From Algoriphagus machipongonensis (GTDB taxonomy: Bacteria > Bacteroidota > Bacteroidia > Cytophagales > Cyclobacteriaceae): a stretch of 64,000 nt of DNA. A program made the position numbers and the translations under genes. A model generated the notes under the pieces. The model saw only the letters and a list, made by a program, of their open reading frames with translations, was not told the origin of the DNA and did not search any database. This document shows, piece by piece, positions 37,546 to 46,430 of this stretch. The stretch is taken from the NCBI RefSeq assembly GCF_000166275.1, contig NZ_CM001023.1:744001-808000 (forward strand). The letters are read 5' to 3'. Position 1 is the first letter of the stretch. Every line of letters begins with the position of its first letter.

Positions 37546-38262
37546 ATGACACTACTTGTTGAACAAATCAAAGCAGCTTTGGCGGATAAGGCTATTCCCG
37601 AAAAAGCTGCTTTTTTTCCTAGATTTTTTAAGTCTGGACCTGGGGAATATGGAGAAGGGGATAAATTTTTGGGAGTCAAAGTCCCTGAACAGCGGAAAAT
37701 TGCCAAGAGTGTTTTCAAGGAGATAAGCCTTAAAGAGATCAGTACTTTGATGAAAGATCCCTATCATGAAGTGCGCTTGACTGGGGTGCTAATACTGGTC
37801 TATAAATACCAAAAAATCAAAAATGAAGAGGATCAGAAAGCTATTGTAGATTTTTATCTAGATCATCTTCCATGGGTGAATAATTGGGACCTTGTGGATA
37901 GCTCATGCCATCATATTTTAGGCCATTATTACCTGAATAGGGATAAGAGCTTGTTTTATGAATTGGCGGAAAAAGACCATTTGTGGAGTCAAAGAGTGGC
38001 CATGGTGACAAGCTATTATTGGATCAAAAGAGGAAAGTATGAAGATGCATTGATTTTAGCAGAGAAATTTATTTCACATCCGCATGATTTAATGCACAAA
38101 GCGGTAGGTTGGATGCTTCGCGAAATTGGAAATCAGGATTACGAAGTAGAATACGAGTTTTTGAAAAAACACTACCGCCAGATGCCTAGAACTGCCCTCC
38201 GCTATGCTATCGAGAAGTTTGACGAAGAGGTAAGGCATGATTTTTTGAAGGGAAGGGTTTGA
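37546..38262 (+). CDS. AlkD-like DNA alkylation repair protein
   Basis: This 238-residue protein belongs to the all-helical HEAT-like AlkD/AlkC family. Segments FLGVKVPEQRKIAKSVF, HEVRLTGVLILVYKY, WVNNWDLVDSSCHHILG and DLMHKAVGWMLREIG are characteristic. AlkD removes N3- and N7-alkylated bases without base flipping. The W in NNWDLVDSS and the D in the same motif match the catalytic area of AlkD. It begins 21 bases after the outer-membrane protein and may share its transcript. The five-unit repeat array follows its stop codon. Confidence 0.85.
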   Translation: MTLLVEQIKAALADKAIPEKAAFFPRFFKSGPGEYGEGDKFLGVKVPEQRKIAKSVFKEISLKEISTLMKDPYHEVRLTGVLILVYKYQKIKNEEDQKAIVDFYLDHLPWVNNWDLVDSSCHHILGHYYLNRDKSLFYELAEKDHLWSQRVAMVTSYYWIKRGKYEDALILAEKFISHPHDLMHKAVGWMLREIGNQDYEVEYEFLKKHYRQMPRTALRYAIEKFDEEVRHDFLKGRV

Positions 38263-38303
38263 AAATTTAAATCAGAAGTTTGAATTCAGAAAGTTTATCT
38301 TTT

Positions 38304-38870
38304 GAAAAAGACAGCTCTTCGAGCAGATATCAAGTAAGATAGCTACGCAGATAGGAAAGGGATTTATCTCGCGGAGCGTATCTCGCCGAAGGTATATCTT
38401 TATTTTTTATCTTTTTTTGAAAGACAGCGTTCGAGCAGATATCAAGTAAGGTAGCTATGCAGATAGGGTAGGGATTTATCTCGCGAAGCGTATCTCGGTG
38501 GAGGCATATCTTTATTTATATCTTTTTATGAAAGACAGCTCTTCGAGCAGATATGAAGTAAGATAGCTACGCAGATAGGAAAGGGATTTATCTCGCGAAG
38601 CGTATCTCGGTGGAGGCATATCTTTATTTATATCTTCTTGTGAAAGACAGCTCTCCGAGCAGATATGAAGTAAGATAGCTACGCAGATAGGGAAGGGGTT
38701 TATCTCGCGAAGCATATCTCGCCGCAGGCATATCTTTATTTATATCTTCTTATGAAAGACAGTTCTTCGAGCAGATATCAAGTAAGAAAGCTATGCAGAT
38801 AGGGTAGGTATTTATCTCGCGAAGCGTATCTCGCCGCAGGCATATTTCACGAAGTGTATCTCCCTTTTCT
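38304..38870. repeat. Tandem array of five ~112-bp imperfect repeats
   Basis: Units start with GACAGCTCTTCGAGCAG at 38310, 38423, 38534, 38646 and 38758, so spacings are 113, 111, 112 and 112 bases. Each holds a mini-hairpin GCTC-TTC-GAGC, a block around GATAGCTACGCAGATAGG and a second mini-hairpin CGC-GAA-GCG before TATCTC. The last unit adds an extra CAC-GAA-GTG-TATCTC, which preserves the stem by two matching changes. The array fills the whole gap between the AlkD-like gene and the convergent ABC-F gene. I find no credible gene in it, and the function is unknown. Confidence 0.92.
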
Positions 38871-38874
38871 AGAC

Positions 38875-40785
38875 TTATTCAATCCCATCCAACTCACTTA
38901 ATTCTAACCAAACTAATTCTAGCTCCTCCAGTTCTGCGTCAATTTCCGCAATACGATTGGACTGCTTGATCAATTCTTCATGATCATCAATTCCTGCAGA
39001 GATTTTATCCGTGATGTCAGCTTTCTCTTTTTCAAGTTTGGAAATCGAGGTATTCACCTCTTTAAACTCTTGCTTTTGTTTATAGCTTGCCTTTGCTTTT
39101 GTCTGGCTGAGCGGAGTCGAAGCCTCATTTTTTGTGTCGACAATTTTATTTTCTGGCTCTTGAATCTTTCTGCTTGAATCTTGATTCTTATTTTCCTTTT
39201 CCCATTCTCTGAATTCACTGTAGTTGCCCGGGAAGTCCTTGATTTCTCCTTCTCCCTCAAAAACAAACAAATGCTCCACCAATCTGTCCATGAAATACCG
39301 ATCGTGAGATACGATGATCAAACAACCAGGAAATGTGTCCAAAAACTCCTCCAAGGTATTTAAAGTCATCAAATCCAGGTCATTCGTTGGTTCATCCAGA
39401 ATCAGGAAATTCGGATTCTTAATCAGTACCATAAGCAGCTGAAGTCTTCTTCGTTCCCCTCCGCTGAGTTTTGCGATTGGAGTATGTTGCTGCTTGGGAG
39501 GGAAGCCAAATTGAGTCAAAAACTGGGAAACAGTGATCGTTGCTCCACCGGCGATGTTGACTACTTCTGCCACATCTTTGACGATGTCGATGAGACGTTT
39601 TTCCTCATCAAAGCTACTTTCTTCCTGACGGTAATATCCAAAAGCAGTGGTCTGACCTATAGAAATTTTCCCGGAATCTGGAGCCAATTGCCCAGTTATC
39701 ATATTTAGGAAAGTAGTTTTTCCAGCCCCATTTGGCCCTACAATACCCACACGATCCTTCTTTCTAAAAGTATAGGAGAAGTCCCTGATGATGTTTTTGT
39801 CACCAAAAGACTTTTTCATCTTTTCGATTTCGATGATTTTGTTTCCAAGACGCTGAGTCGTTACTGTCAATTGGATATCACGTTCCTCTCGTTTCTGCGA
39901 AGCTTTTTCTTTGGTTTCTTCGAAAGCATCTACTCGGTATTTTGCTTTGGTACTTCTAGCTTTTGGTTGACGACGAATCCAGTCCAGTTCTTTCTTATAA
40001 AGACTTTTTGCTTTTTCTAGCTCAATATCCTCGATCTCCATTCGCTCAGCTTTTTTATCTAAGAAGTAGCCGTAGTTTCCGAGGTAGCGATGCACTTTCC
40101 CTTGATCAAGTTCCAGGATTTCATTGGTGACCTTTTCTAGGAAATATCTGTCGTGAGTAACCATGAATAGCGCAAGATTTGCTTTCGCTAAGTAATCCTC
40201 AAGCCATTCTATTGTTTCTAAGTCCAGGTGGTTGGTAGGCTCATCAAGAAGCAACAAATCAGGTTTTTCTAGAATAGCTTTCGCCAAAGCCACTCGTTTA
40301 CGCTGACCACCGGAAAGTGTTCCTACCGGAAGGTCGGTGTCATGAAGGCCTAATTTGCCAAGTACTTCTTTTACCTGATATTCAAAATCCCAGGCTTGGA
40401 AGGCATCCATTTTCTCGAAAAGTGTAGCCATTTGATCGGAGTTGTCAATACCGCGTTCTGCTTCCAACATGGCCTTATGATAATCTTCGATGACTTGGAG
40501 AACTTCAGAATTACTTTGATCAAAGATCGTTTGATAGATGCTTAGGCTTCCTTCAAAAACGGGGTTTTGATGTACATAAGCCACTTTTACCTGCTGGTTG
40601 ATTCCTACCTGACCTGTATCAGGAATCTCCAGGCCCATGATGATTTTCATCAGCGTGGATTTGCCCGCACCATTGATGCCGACCAAGGCAATTTTCTGAC
40701 CTTGGGAAATGCCAAAAGAGATATTGGAAAAAAGCTTGCGTTCCCCGAACGCTTTACTGAGGTTTTCGACCGAAAGGTAATTCAT
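38875..40785 (-). CDS. ABC-F ATPase (Uup-like)
   Basis: This 636-residue cytosolic protein has two ABC domains: Walker A GINGAGKSTLMKI and signature LSGGQRKRVALAK in the first, then GPNGAGKTTFLNM and LSGGERRRLQLL in the second. They are joined by the P-site linker (about 240-300), with a C-terminal coiled coil (~570-636). This is the Uup branch of ABC-F proteins, which act on ribosomes or DNA structures rather than as transporters. Between the second ABC domain and the coiled coil lies a low-complexity linker whose codons include the dispersed repeat at 39104. The start codon follows a -7 box by four bases. Confidence 0.9.
   Translation of the reverse strand: MNYLSVENLSKAFGERKLFSNISFGISQGQKIALVGINGAGKSTLMKIIMGLEIPDTGQVGINQQVKVAYVHQNPVFEGSLSIYQTIFDQSNSEVLQVIEDYHKAMLEAERGIDNSDQMATLFEKMDAFQAWDFEYQVKEVLGKLGLHDTDLPVGTLSGGQRKRVALAKAILEKPDLLLLDEPTNHLDLETIEWLEDYLAKANLALFMVTHDRYFLEKVTNEILELDQGKVHRYLGNYGYFLDKKAERMEIEDIELEKAKSLYKKELDWIRRQPKARSTKAKYRVDAFEETKEKASQKREERDIQLTVTTQRLGNKIIEIEKMKKSFGDKNIIRDFSYTFRKKDRVGIVGPNGAGKTTFLNMITGQLAPDSGKISIGQTTAFGYYRQEESSFDEEKRLIDIVKDVAEVVNIAGGATITVSQFLTQFGFPPKQQHTPIAKLSGGERRRLQLLMVLIKNPNFLILDEPTNDLDLMTLNTLEEFLDTFPGCLIIVSHDRYFMDRLVEHLFVFEGEGEIKDFPGNYSEFREWEKENKNQDSSRKIQEPENKIVDTKNEASTPLSQTKAKASYKQKQEFKEVNTSISKLEKEKADITDKISAGIDDHEELIKQSNRIAEIDAELEELELVWLELSELDGIE
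39104..39122. repeat. Dispersed GAGCGGAGTCGA repeat inside coding sequence
   Basis: The plus strand holds GGCTGAGCGGAGTCGAAGC, sharing the core GAGCGGAGTCGA with the intergenic copy at 18231. Here it is read in frame on the minus strand as EASTPLSQ within the flexible linker of the ABC-F protein, so an intergenic repeat appears to have been absorbed into a gene. Confidence 0.55.
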
Positions 40786-40789
40786 GCCG

Positions 40790-40797
40790 CAAAAGTA
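40790..40797 (-). promoter_or_regulatory. -7 box directly before the ABC-F start codon
   Basis: The minus strand reads TACTTTTG, then CGGC, then ATG. This predicts a leaderless or near-leaderless message. Confidence 0.55.
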
Positions 40798-40931
40798 AGG
40801 AAAAGAAGGGCAAGAAATGTGAATATTTAAATCATGTTTATTTCGGCTAGAGGCTTAGTACCTCTATTTGAAATTGAATCGGCTCAAAATTGTAGAGAAG
40901 TAAGCGTTATCTTGTGGCCAGAGGTCTTGTT

Positions 40932-42125
40932 TTATCTTGCTTTAAGTTTTAAAATATATGGATTTTCGTAGTTATCAAACTGGTCTATGATCTTCTTAAT
41001 AAGAGGATTCTCTAACATAAATTGATCATAATTGGGATCATCCTGTAATTTTTCTGCTTCAGATTTAATAGCATAGGGATCAACGCTGAAATATAAAAAC
41101 TCACCGTCAGAATCTATTGGCATATTGATCAAAAATGAGGAAAGTTTACTAAATCCTTCACCGTACTGATTTTTCCAGTTGGCAATAATTTTGGTGGATT
41201 TATTTTTTATGCTGTACACCGCTGAAATCGGCTTCCCTTCATAAAAAAATCTAAAGAAAATGTTGCCCTCTGAAAAGTAAATGCTATTAATAAGATCTAC
41301 GAATCCATTTTTTTCTAATTCTTGTCCAAACTCCATAATATCCTTGAAATCCTGAGAAAATATTTCAGATGGAATCCGATTTGGACCAAAATTAAGTAAG
41401 TAGGTTGGGTATAAATTATCATTTTCTATGGAATAGATCGTATCATTGTAGGTATGGAAGAATAACAAGCTTTTATTATAAGCAATAAAGTTATTTGGCT
41501 CAATTACGTTTAGGTAATTCCTTTCATCTCCAAGTGGAAAATACGTATTCAGTTTCTTGTCATTTTGATAGTCCACCACCACTAGTCGACCGCCATCACC
41601 ATCAAAAAATGTCCCACCGTAAATCCAGTATTTGTTTTCTTGGGGATAAAAAGAGGAAGCTAATCTTAAAAATTTATTTTTCCATTCATTCTTTGCTACG
41701 CCATTTTTGTCGTAACGAATTATTTTGCCTTGATCAGAATCCAAAATCTCAACTAAGGACAGATATGGATTCCAATGAATGTCACTGAGTTTTTGATATT
41801 CCAGTGGGCCATACCCTTGGGATTGGATGACATTATTTAAATTCCCTTCAAGATCAGTAATCAGAACAATTGAAGATGTCAAAATCCATAGATTATCTTC
41901 TATCTTTTTAATTTTATTAATCTTTGATATTGGGAAATTTTGCGAATTCTTAATAGTTAATAAGTCAACTACTTCAAAAATCTCGTCAAAAGCATAAGTA
42001 GTTTTATTTTCTACTTGGACAGGTATTTTTTGAATCACTTGATTTGAGATCTTGCTTTTTTTGTCCGAGCAAGAGAAAAGGATAGGTATATATAATAGGA
42101 AAAGGGTCTTTTTTAATAATTTCAT
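40932..42125 (-). CDS. 6-bladed beta-propeller lipoprotein
   Basis: The 397-residue precursor has a lipoprotein signal (MKLLKKTLFLLYIPILFSC). The mature part repeats strand patterns such as DNLWILTSSIVLITDLEGN, QKLSDIHWNPYLSLVEILD and ENKYWIYGGTFFDGD, matching the 6-bladed beta-propeller (NHL-like) proteins of Bacteroidota. Such proteins often occur beside genes for small exported NVEALA-type peptides, and one is found 50 bases upstream here. The role is unknown; surface binding or processing of the partner peptide is a reasonable guess. Base composition is more AT-rich than its neighbours, which may point to transfer. Confidence 0.8.
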   Translation of the reverse strand: MKLLKKTLFLLYIPILFSCSDKKSKISNQVIQKIPVQVENKTTYAFDEIFEVVDLLTIKNSQNFPISKINKIKKIEDNLWILTSSIVLITDLEGNLNNVIQSQGYGPLEYQKLSDIHWNPYLSLVEILDSDQGKIIRYDKNGVAKNEWKNKFLRLASSFYPQENKYWIYGGTFFDGDGGRLVVVDYQNDKKLNTYFPLGDERNYLNVIEPNNFIAYNKSLLFFHTYNDTIYSIENDNLYPTYLLNFGPNRIPSEIFSQDFKDIMEFGQELEKNGFVDLINSIYFSEGNIFFRFFYEGKPISAVYSIKNKSTKIIANWKNQYGEGFSKLSSFLINMPIDSDGEFLYFSVDPYAIKSEAEKLQDDPNYDQFMLENPLIKKIIDQFDNYENPYILKLKAR

Positions 42126-42175
42126 ATTTTAGTATTAATAAGATGGAAAGGGGTAACCCTCTCCATCTATTCAGA

Positions 42176-42391
42176 TTAATCAGAACACTCTACACCAGTG
42201 CATGAGTTTAACTGGTTAGTTGTTTCAATGCAACAATACTCTCCAGTTTCTAAATTTCTAGCTCTTGCATAATAGGCTTCGTTTTGACAGTTACCATCTG
42301 GACAAGGGTCTTCCGTCGCCATTGTATTCTGTGGACCAAAGTAGGCGAAGCTTAAAGCAAACAATCCAATTCCTAAAATTACTTTTTTCAT
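42176..42391 (-). CDS. Small exported Cys-rich peptide (NVEALA-like)
   Basis: This 71-residue precursor begins MKKVILGIGLFALSFAYFG, a signal-like hydrophobic N terminus, and then has a ~50-residue mature part with six cysteines (EDPCPDGNC, EYCCIE, SCTGVECSD). The even number suggests three disulfides. It lacks the NVEALA word itself, but size, signal type and the adjoining propeller gene match the NVEALA-peptide/6-bladed-propeller pairs of Bacteroidota. The peptide's function is not known. It is first in a two-gene operon with the propeller lipoprotein. Confidence 0.7.
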   Translation of the reverse strand: MKKVILGIGLFALSFAYFGPQNTMATEDPCPDGNCQNEAYYARARNLETGEYCCIETTNQLNSCTGVECSD

Positions 42392-42563
42392 AACCGTTAA
42401 AATTTATGGTTAAAATCATAATCCCCTTGGCCAAGAGCTGCTAACCGACTGATTAGTTAATCGCAACATATTATTATTATTATGCAAACATTTGGACGAA
42501 TAAGATAGGTTATTGACTAAATATACATTATATAGGGCGTGAAATGCTAATTTATCAGGTGAT

Positions 42564-43049
42564 ATGAAAACCATCCATGACATCCTCAAACTCGGAGACC
42601 CTAGGTTATACGAAGTTTGTGATCCAGTTTTAAAGTCAGAGTTGGAGCAAGTGCCAATTTGGACTCAGCAGCTACATGAGGCCATGGAGGATATCCGAAA
42701 AGCCTATGGGTTTGGTAGAGGAATCGCTGCTCCTCAATTGGGAATCATGAAACGGATGTTTTACCTAAATCTGGATAAACCCTATATCATTCTTAATCCA
42801 GAACTAAAAAATCCAAGTGAGGAAATGTTTGAATTATGGGATGATTGCATGAGTTTTCCTAAGCTATTGGTAAAAGTGAGGAGGCATCAATCGCTTACTT
42901 TGTCCTATAGAGATCAAAATTGGACGCTTCAAGAATGGAAAGTTTCAGGAGAAAATTCCGAGTTAATTCAGCACGAATATGATCATTTGGACGGTGTGTT
43001 ATGCACGATGCGTGCGATAGATCAGAAAAGCTTTCGTTGGAAAGAATGA
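42564..43049 (+). CDS. Peptide deformylase-like protein with altered motif 2
   Basis: This 161-residue protein has deformylase motif 1 GRGIAAPQLG (residues 51-60) and motif 3 HEYDH (H137, E138, H141). Motif 2 reads DDCMSFP (Cys95) in place of the canonical EGCLS. The metal ligands (Cys95, His137, His141) and the catalytic Glu138 are kept, so activity is possible, but the EG-to-DD change near the active site may alter substrate choice. It resembles the second, divergent deformylase found in some bacteria rather than the housekeeping Def. Monocistronic. Confidence 0.85.
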   Translation: MKTIHDILKLGDPRLYEVCDPVLKSELEQVPIWTQQLHEAMEDIRKAYGFGRGIAAPQLGIMKRMFYLNLDKPYIILNPELKNPSEEMFELWDDCMSFPKLLVKVRRHQSLTLSYRDQNWTLQEWKVSGENSELIQHEYDHLDGVLCTMRAIDQKSFRWKE

Positions 43050-43143
43050 TTAGGTAGGTCCATTTATTTTGTTTGAGTAGGTTGAATTGAGGGGGCTTTT
43101 CCATTTTAATCAGAATTTCCCCTTCCTCTTCGGGATTTTTTTC

Positions 43144-43151
43144 TAATTTTG
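43144..43151 (+). promoter_or_regulatory. carB -7 box
   Basis: TAATTTTG, 47 bases before the carB ATG; -33 element unclear. Confidence 0.5.
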
Positions 43152-43198
43152 CCCCAATTTGGACGTAAGTAATTTCATCTCTCTATTCCCCTTTTGTA

Positions 43199-46018
43199 AT
43201 GCCAAAAGAAAGTAGCATCAAGCACGTACTCATCATCGGTTCTGGTCCCATTGTCATAGGTCAAGCTTGCGAGTTTGACTATTCAGGTTCTCAGGCCGCC
43301 AGGTCTCTTCGTGAAGAAGGGATCACCGTGACATTGATCAATTCAAACCCTGCCACGATCATGACAGATCCAGTGACAGCAGACCATGTGTATTTGCTTC
43401 CATTGGAGAAAAAATCCATCGTGAAAATCCTCACTGAACATCCTGACATTGATGCAGTCTTACCTACTATGGGAGGACAGACAGCATTGAACTTAGCGAT
43501 TGATTGTGATAAAGCCGGTATCTGGAAAAAATTCAATACACGCATGATTGGTGTAGATATCGACGCAATTGATACCGCAGAAGACCGGGAGAAATTCAAG
43601 GAGCTGATGAAGAAAATTGGAGTGTCTGTCTGTGAAGGTAGCACTGCAACCTCTTTTCTTCAAGGTAAAGAAATCGCTCAGGAAATTGGTTTCCCATTGA
43701 TCATCAGAGCTTCCTATACATTAGGAGGTGCTGGAGGTGCCTTTGTGGAAAAAGCAGAGGACTTTGAAAAACTCCTAAGCGCTGGTCTTCAGGCTTCGCC
43801 AGTTCATGAAGTATTGATTGAGCAGAGTATCCTGGGATGGAAAGAATACGAGCTCGAAGTGATGCGTGATAACATCGGGAACATGATCGTGATCTGTTCT
43901 ATCGAAAACTTTGACCCAATGGGGGTTCACACTGGTGATTCCATTACAGTGGCACCAGCAATGACACTACCAGATACTGTTTATCAGCGCATGAGAAATT
44001 ATGCGATTACGATGATGAACAGCATCGGGACTTTTGCAGGTGGTTGTAATGTTCAATTCGCCGTAAGCCCTGATAATGAAACTATCATCGGGATCGAAAT
44101 TAACCCTCGAGTATCTAGATCTTCCGCTTTAGCCTCTAAAGCTACAGGGTATCCTATTGCTAAAGTGGCTGCTAAGCTAGCGATTGGCTATAATTTGGAT
44201 GAACTTCCTAATTCAATCACAGGAACTACTTCAGCGTATTTTGAGCCATCCATTGACTATGTGATTGTGAAAGTTCCACGTTGGAATTTTGATAAATTCA
44301 AAGGTTCGGATAGAAGACTGGGTCTTTCTATGAAGGCTGTTGGAGAAGTGATGGGAATCGGTAGAAACTTTCAGGAAGCCCTCCAGAAAGCATGTCAGTC
44401 TCTTGAGATCAAAAGAAATGGTTTAGGAGCTGATGGGAAAGAATTGAAGGATCAGGAAAAGATTCTTTATTCTTTAGCCAACCCAAGCTGGAATCGTTTA
44501 TTCCATGTTTACGATGCCTTTAAATTGGGGATCTCTTTCCGTACTATTTATGATTTGACAAAAATCGATAAGTGGTTCTTGAGACAAATTGAGGAGTTGA
44601 TCCACTTAGAGCATGAAATTGATAAGTATGACATCAATAACATTCCTTATGAGATCATGGATATGGCCAAGAAAAGAGGCTATGCCGATCGTCAATTAGC
44701 TCATTTATTGGGATGCTTAGAGAGTGAAGTATTTAATAAAAGATACCATGAGATGGGTATCAAGCGAGTATACAAACTTGTAGATACCTGTGCAGCTGAA
44801 TTTGAAGCGCAGACTCCATATTATTACTCTTCCTTTGGTGAAGAGAACGAATCCACTACGACAGACCGTAAGAAGGTGGTAGTCTTAGGTTCAGGGCCCA
44901 ACCGTGTAGGACAAGGGATTGAATTTGATTACTCTTGTGTGCATGGGGTTTTGGCTGCCAAAGAATGTGGCTATGAAACCATCATGATCAACTGTAATCC
45001 TGAGACAGTTTCTACAGATTTTGATATCGCAGATAAATTATATTTCGAACCAGTATTCTGGGAGCATATATATGAAATCATCTTGCACGAGAAGCCAGAA
45101 GGCGTAATCGTTCAGTTAGGTGGTCAAACTGCCTTGAAGCTTGCAGAAAAGCTTGAGAAATATGGTATCAAAATCATCGGAACTAGCTTTGAGGCTTTGG
45201 ATCTTGCTGAAGATAGAGGAAGATTCTCTACCTTATTGAAAGAGAATGACGTTCCTTATCCAGAATTTGGAACAGTTCATACTACCGACGAAGCATTAGA
45301 ACTCTGCAAAACGATTGGCTTCCCACTATTGGTTAGACCAAGTTATGTATTAGGTGGTCAAGGCATGAAGATCGTGATCAACGAGAAGGAGCTGGAAGAG
45401 CATGTTGTGGATGTGTTGAGAGATATCCCAAATAATGAGATCCTACTCGATCACTTCTTGGAAGGTGCTATTGAAGCTGAAGCAGATGCGATTTGTGATG
45501 GAGAAAATGTGTACATCATCGGAATCATGCAGCATATTGAGCCAGCGGGTATTCACTCTGGGGATTCTTACGCAGTTCTTCCTCCCTATAATTTGGGAGA
45601 CTTGGTGATTCGACAGATTGAAACTTACACTGAGAAAATTGCCCTTGCATTGAAAACTGTCGGTTTGATCAATATCCAATTTGCGATCAAAAACGACAAG
45701 GTGTATATTATTGAGGCAAACCCAAGAGCTTCTCGAACCGTACCATTTATCTGTAAGGCTTATCGTGAACCTTATGTGAATTACGCCGTAAAGGTGATGT
45801 TGGGCGAGAAAAAAGTAACCGATTTTGAATTCAATCCGGTGAAAAAGGGTTATGCTATCAAGGAACCAGTTTTCTCATTCCATAAATTCCCGAATGTAAA
45901 CAAAGAATTGGGGCCTGAAATGAAGTCTACCGGTGAGGCGATTTACTTTATCGATGACTTGATGGATGATTATTTCTTGAAAATTTACTCTGAGAGAAAT
46001 CTCTATTTGAGTAGGTAA
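43199..46018 (+). CDS. carB: Carbamoyl-phosphate synthase large subunit, short form
   Basis: CarB forms carbamoyl phosphate for pyrimidine and arginine synthesis from bicarbonate, ATP and ammonia delivered by CarA. Two ATP-grasp halves are visible: GSGPIVIGQACEFDYSG, EINPRVSRSSALASKATGYP and GSGPNRVGQGIEFDYSC, EANPRASRTVPF. At 939 residues it is shorter than the ~1070 of E. coli because the C-terminal MGS-like allosteric domain is absent; the protein ends soon after the second ATP-grasp unit. The short form is common in Bacteroidota, so this is probably natural. Its partner CarA is not in the window. Confidence 0.95.
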   Translation: MPKESSIKHVLIIGSGPIVIGQACEFDYSGSQAARSLREEGITVTLINSNPATIMTDPVTADHVYLLPLEKKSIVKILTEHPDIDAVLPTMGGQTALNLAIDCDKAGIWKKFNTRMIGVDIDAIDTAEDREKFKELMKKIGVSVCEGSTATSFLQGKEIAQEIGFPLIIRASYTLGGAGGAFVEKAEDFEKLLSAGLQASPVHEVLIEQSILGWKEYELEVMRDNIGNMIVICSIENFDPMGVHTGDSITVAPAMTLPDTVYQRMRNYAITMMNSIGTFAGGCNVQFAVSPDNETIIGIEINPRVSRSSALASKATGYPIAKVAAKLAIGYNLDELPNSITGTTSAYFEPSIDYVIVKVPRWNFDKFKGSDRRLGLSMKAVGEVMGIGRNFQEALQKACQSLEIKRNGLGADGKELKDQEKILYSLANPSWNRLFHVYDAFKLGISFRTIYDLTKIDKWFLRQIEELIHLEHEIDKYDINNIPYEIMDMAKKRGYADRQLAHLLGCLESEVFNKRYHEMGIKRVYKLVDTCAAEFEAQTPYYYSSFGEENESTTTDRKKVVVLGSGPNRVGQGIEFDYSCVHGVLAAKECGYETIMINCNPETVSTDFDIADKLYFEPVFWEHIYEIILHEKPEGVIVQLGGQTALKLAEKLEKYGIKIIGTSFEALDLAEDRGRFSTLLKENDVPYPEFGTVHTTDEALELCKTIGFPLLVRPSYVLGGQGMKIVINEKELEEHVVDVLRDIPNNEILLDHFLEGAIEAEADAICDGENVYIIGIMQHIEPAGIHSGDSYAVLPPYNLGDLVIRQIETYTEKIALALKTVGLINIQFAIKNDKVYIIEANPRASRTVPFICKAYREPYVNYAVKVMLGEKKVTDFEFNPVKKGYAIKEPVFSFHKFPNVNKELGPEMKSTGEAIYFIDDLMDDYFLKIYSERNLYLSR

Positions 46019-46043
46019 TTAATATAAATCAAAAAGAATAGTT

Positions 46044-46301
46044 TTGGTAAAATTTCTTGTAATAGTACTTGGAGTAGGCTGGCTTTTGGGCCAGCTGATC
46101 CGTTATTTTCTTCGATCAAAACTGGCCAAATTTGCGCAGCAAGTAAATGAGGTGGCTAGGGAACAGGAGCGAGAGCAAAAGCATGCTTCTCGTCCGAAAG
46201 ATGAGGTGATAGTGGATTACGTTCCGAAAACTTTTAAAGAGAAATCAAAAAAAGATGTTCAAGGCGGCGATTATGTCGACTACGAAGAAGTGAAGGAGTA
46301 A
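46044..46301 (+). CDS. DUF4834 family membrane-anchored protein
   Basis: This 85-residue protein begins with TTG, as no ATG is in frame upstream. An N-terminal membrane helix (VKFLVIVLGVGWLLGQLIRYF) is followed by a charged, probably flexible tail (EVAREQEREQKHASRPKDE) and DYVPKTFKEKSKK. This is the DUF4834 layout. Function unknown. It lies 25 bases after carB and is probably co-transcribed. Its stop codon lies in the loop of a terminator hairpin. Confidence 0.75.
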   Translation: MVKFLVIVLGVGWLLGQLIRYFLRSKLAKFAQQVNEVAREQEREQKHASRPKDEVIVDYVPKTFKEKSKKDVQGGDYVDYEEVKE

Positions 46302-46317
46302 TCCTTCACTTTTTTTT
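46288..46317 (+). terminator. carB operon terminator overlapping the DUF4834 stop
   Basis: Perfect 10-base stem AAGTGAAGGA / TCCTTCACTT, followed by a T run; the TAA at 46299-46301 is in the loop. Confidence 0.9.
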
Positions 46318-46375
46318 ATCTCCTAGACTGTTAAGTCTTTGCAAAGTTTTTAGAAATCATCGTTTCTGGTGTTTT

Positions 46376-46430
46376 CCAGCTTCTCCAGAAGCTGGACTAT
46401 GGTTGCTTAATTATAGGCTATGCTAGCCTG
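46376..46430 (-). repeat. REP-like dispersed repeat, copy 2
   Basis: It has a hairpin CCAGCTTC-TCCA-GAAGCTGG (46376-46395) and a palindrome AGGCT-ATGCT-AGCCT near 46415-46429. On the minus strand it reads TAGTCCAGCTTCTGGAGAA, identical to copy 1 at 4210-4273. It overlaps the last codons and stop of the methyltransferase gene. Confidence 0.6.

Noticed and set aside
38512..38715. Open frame on the minus strand within the 112-bp repeats
   Set aside because: It exists only because the repeat unit lacks stops in one frame; no promoter, no recognisable protein features and repeated words dominate it.
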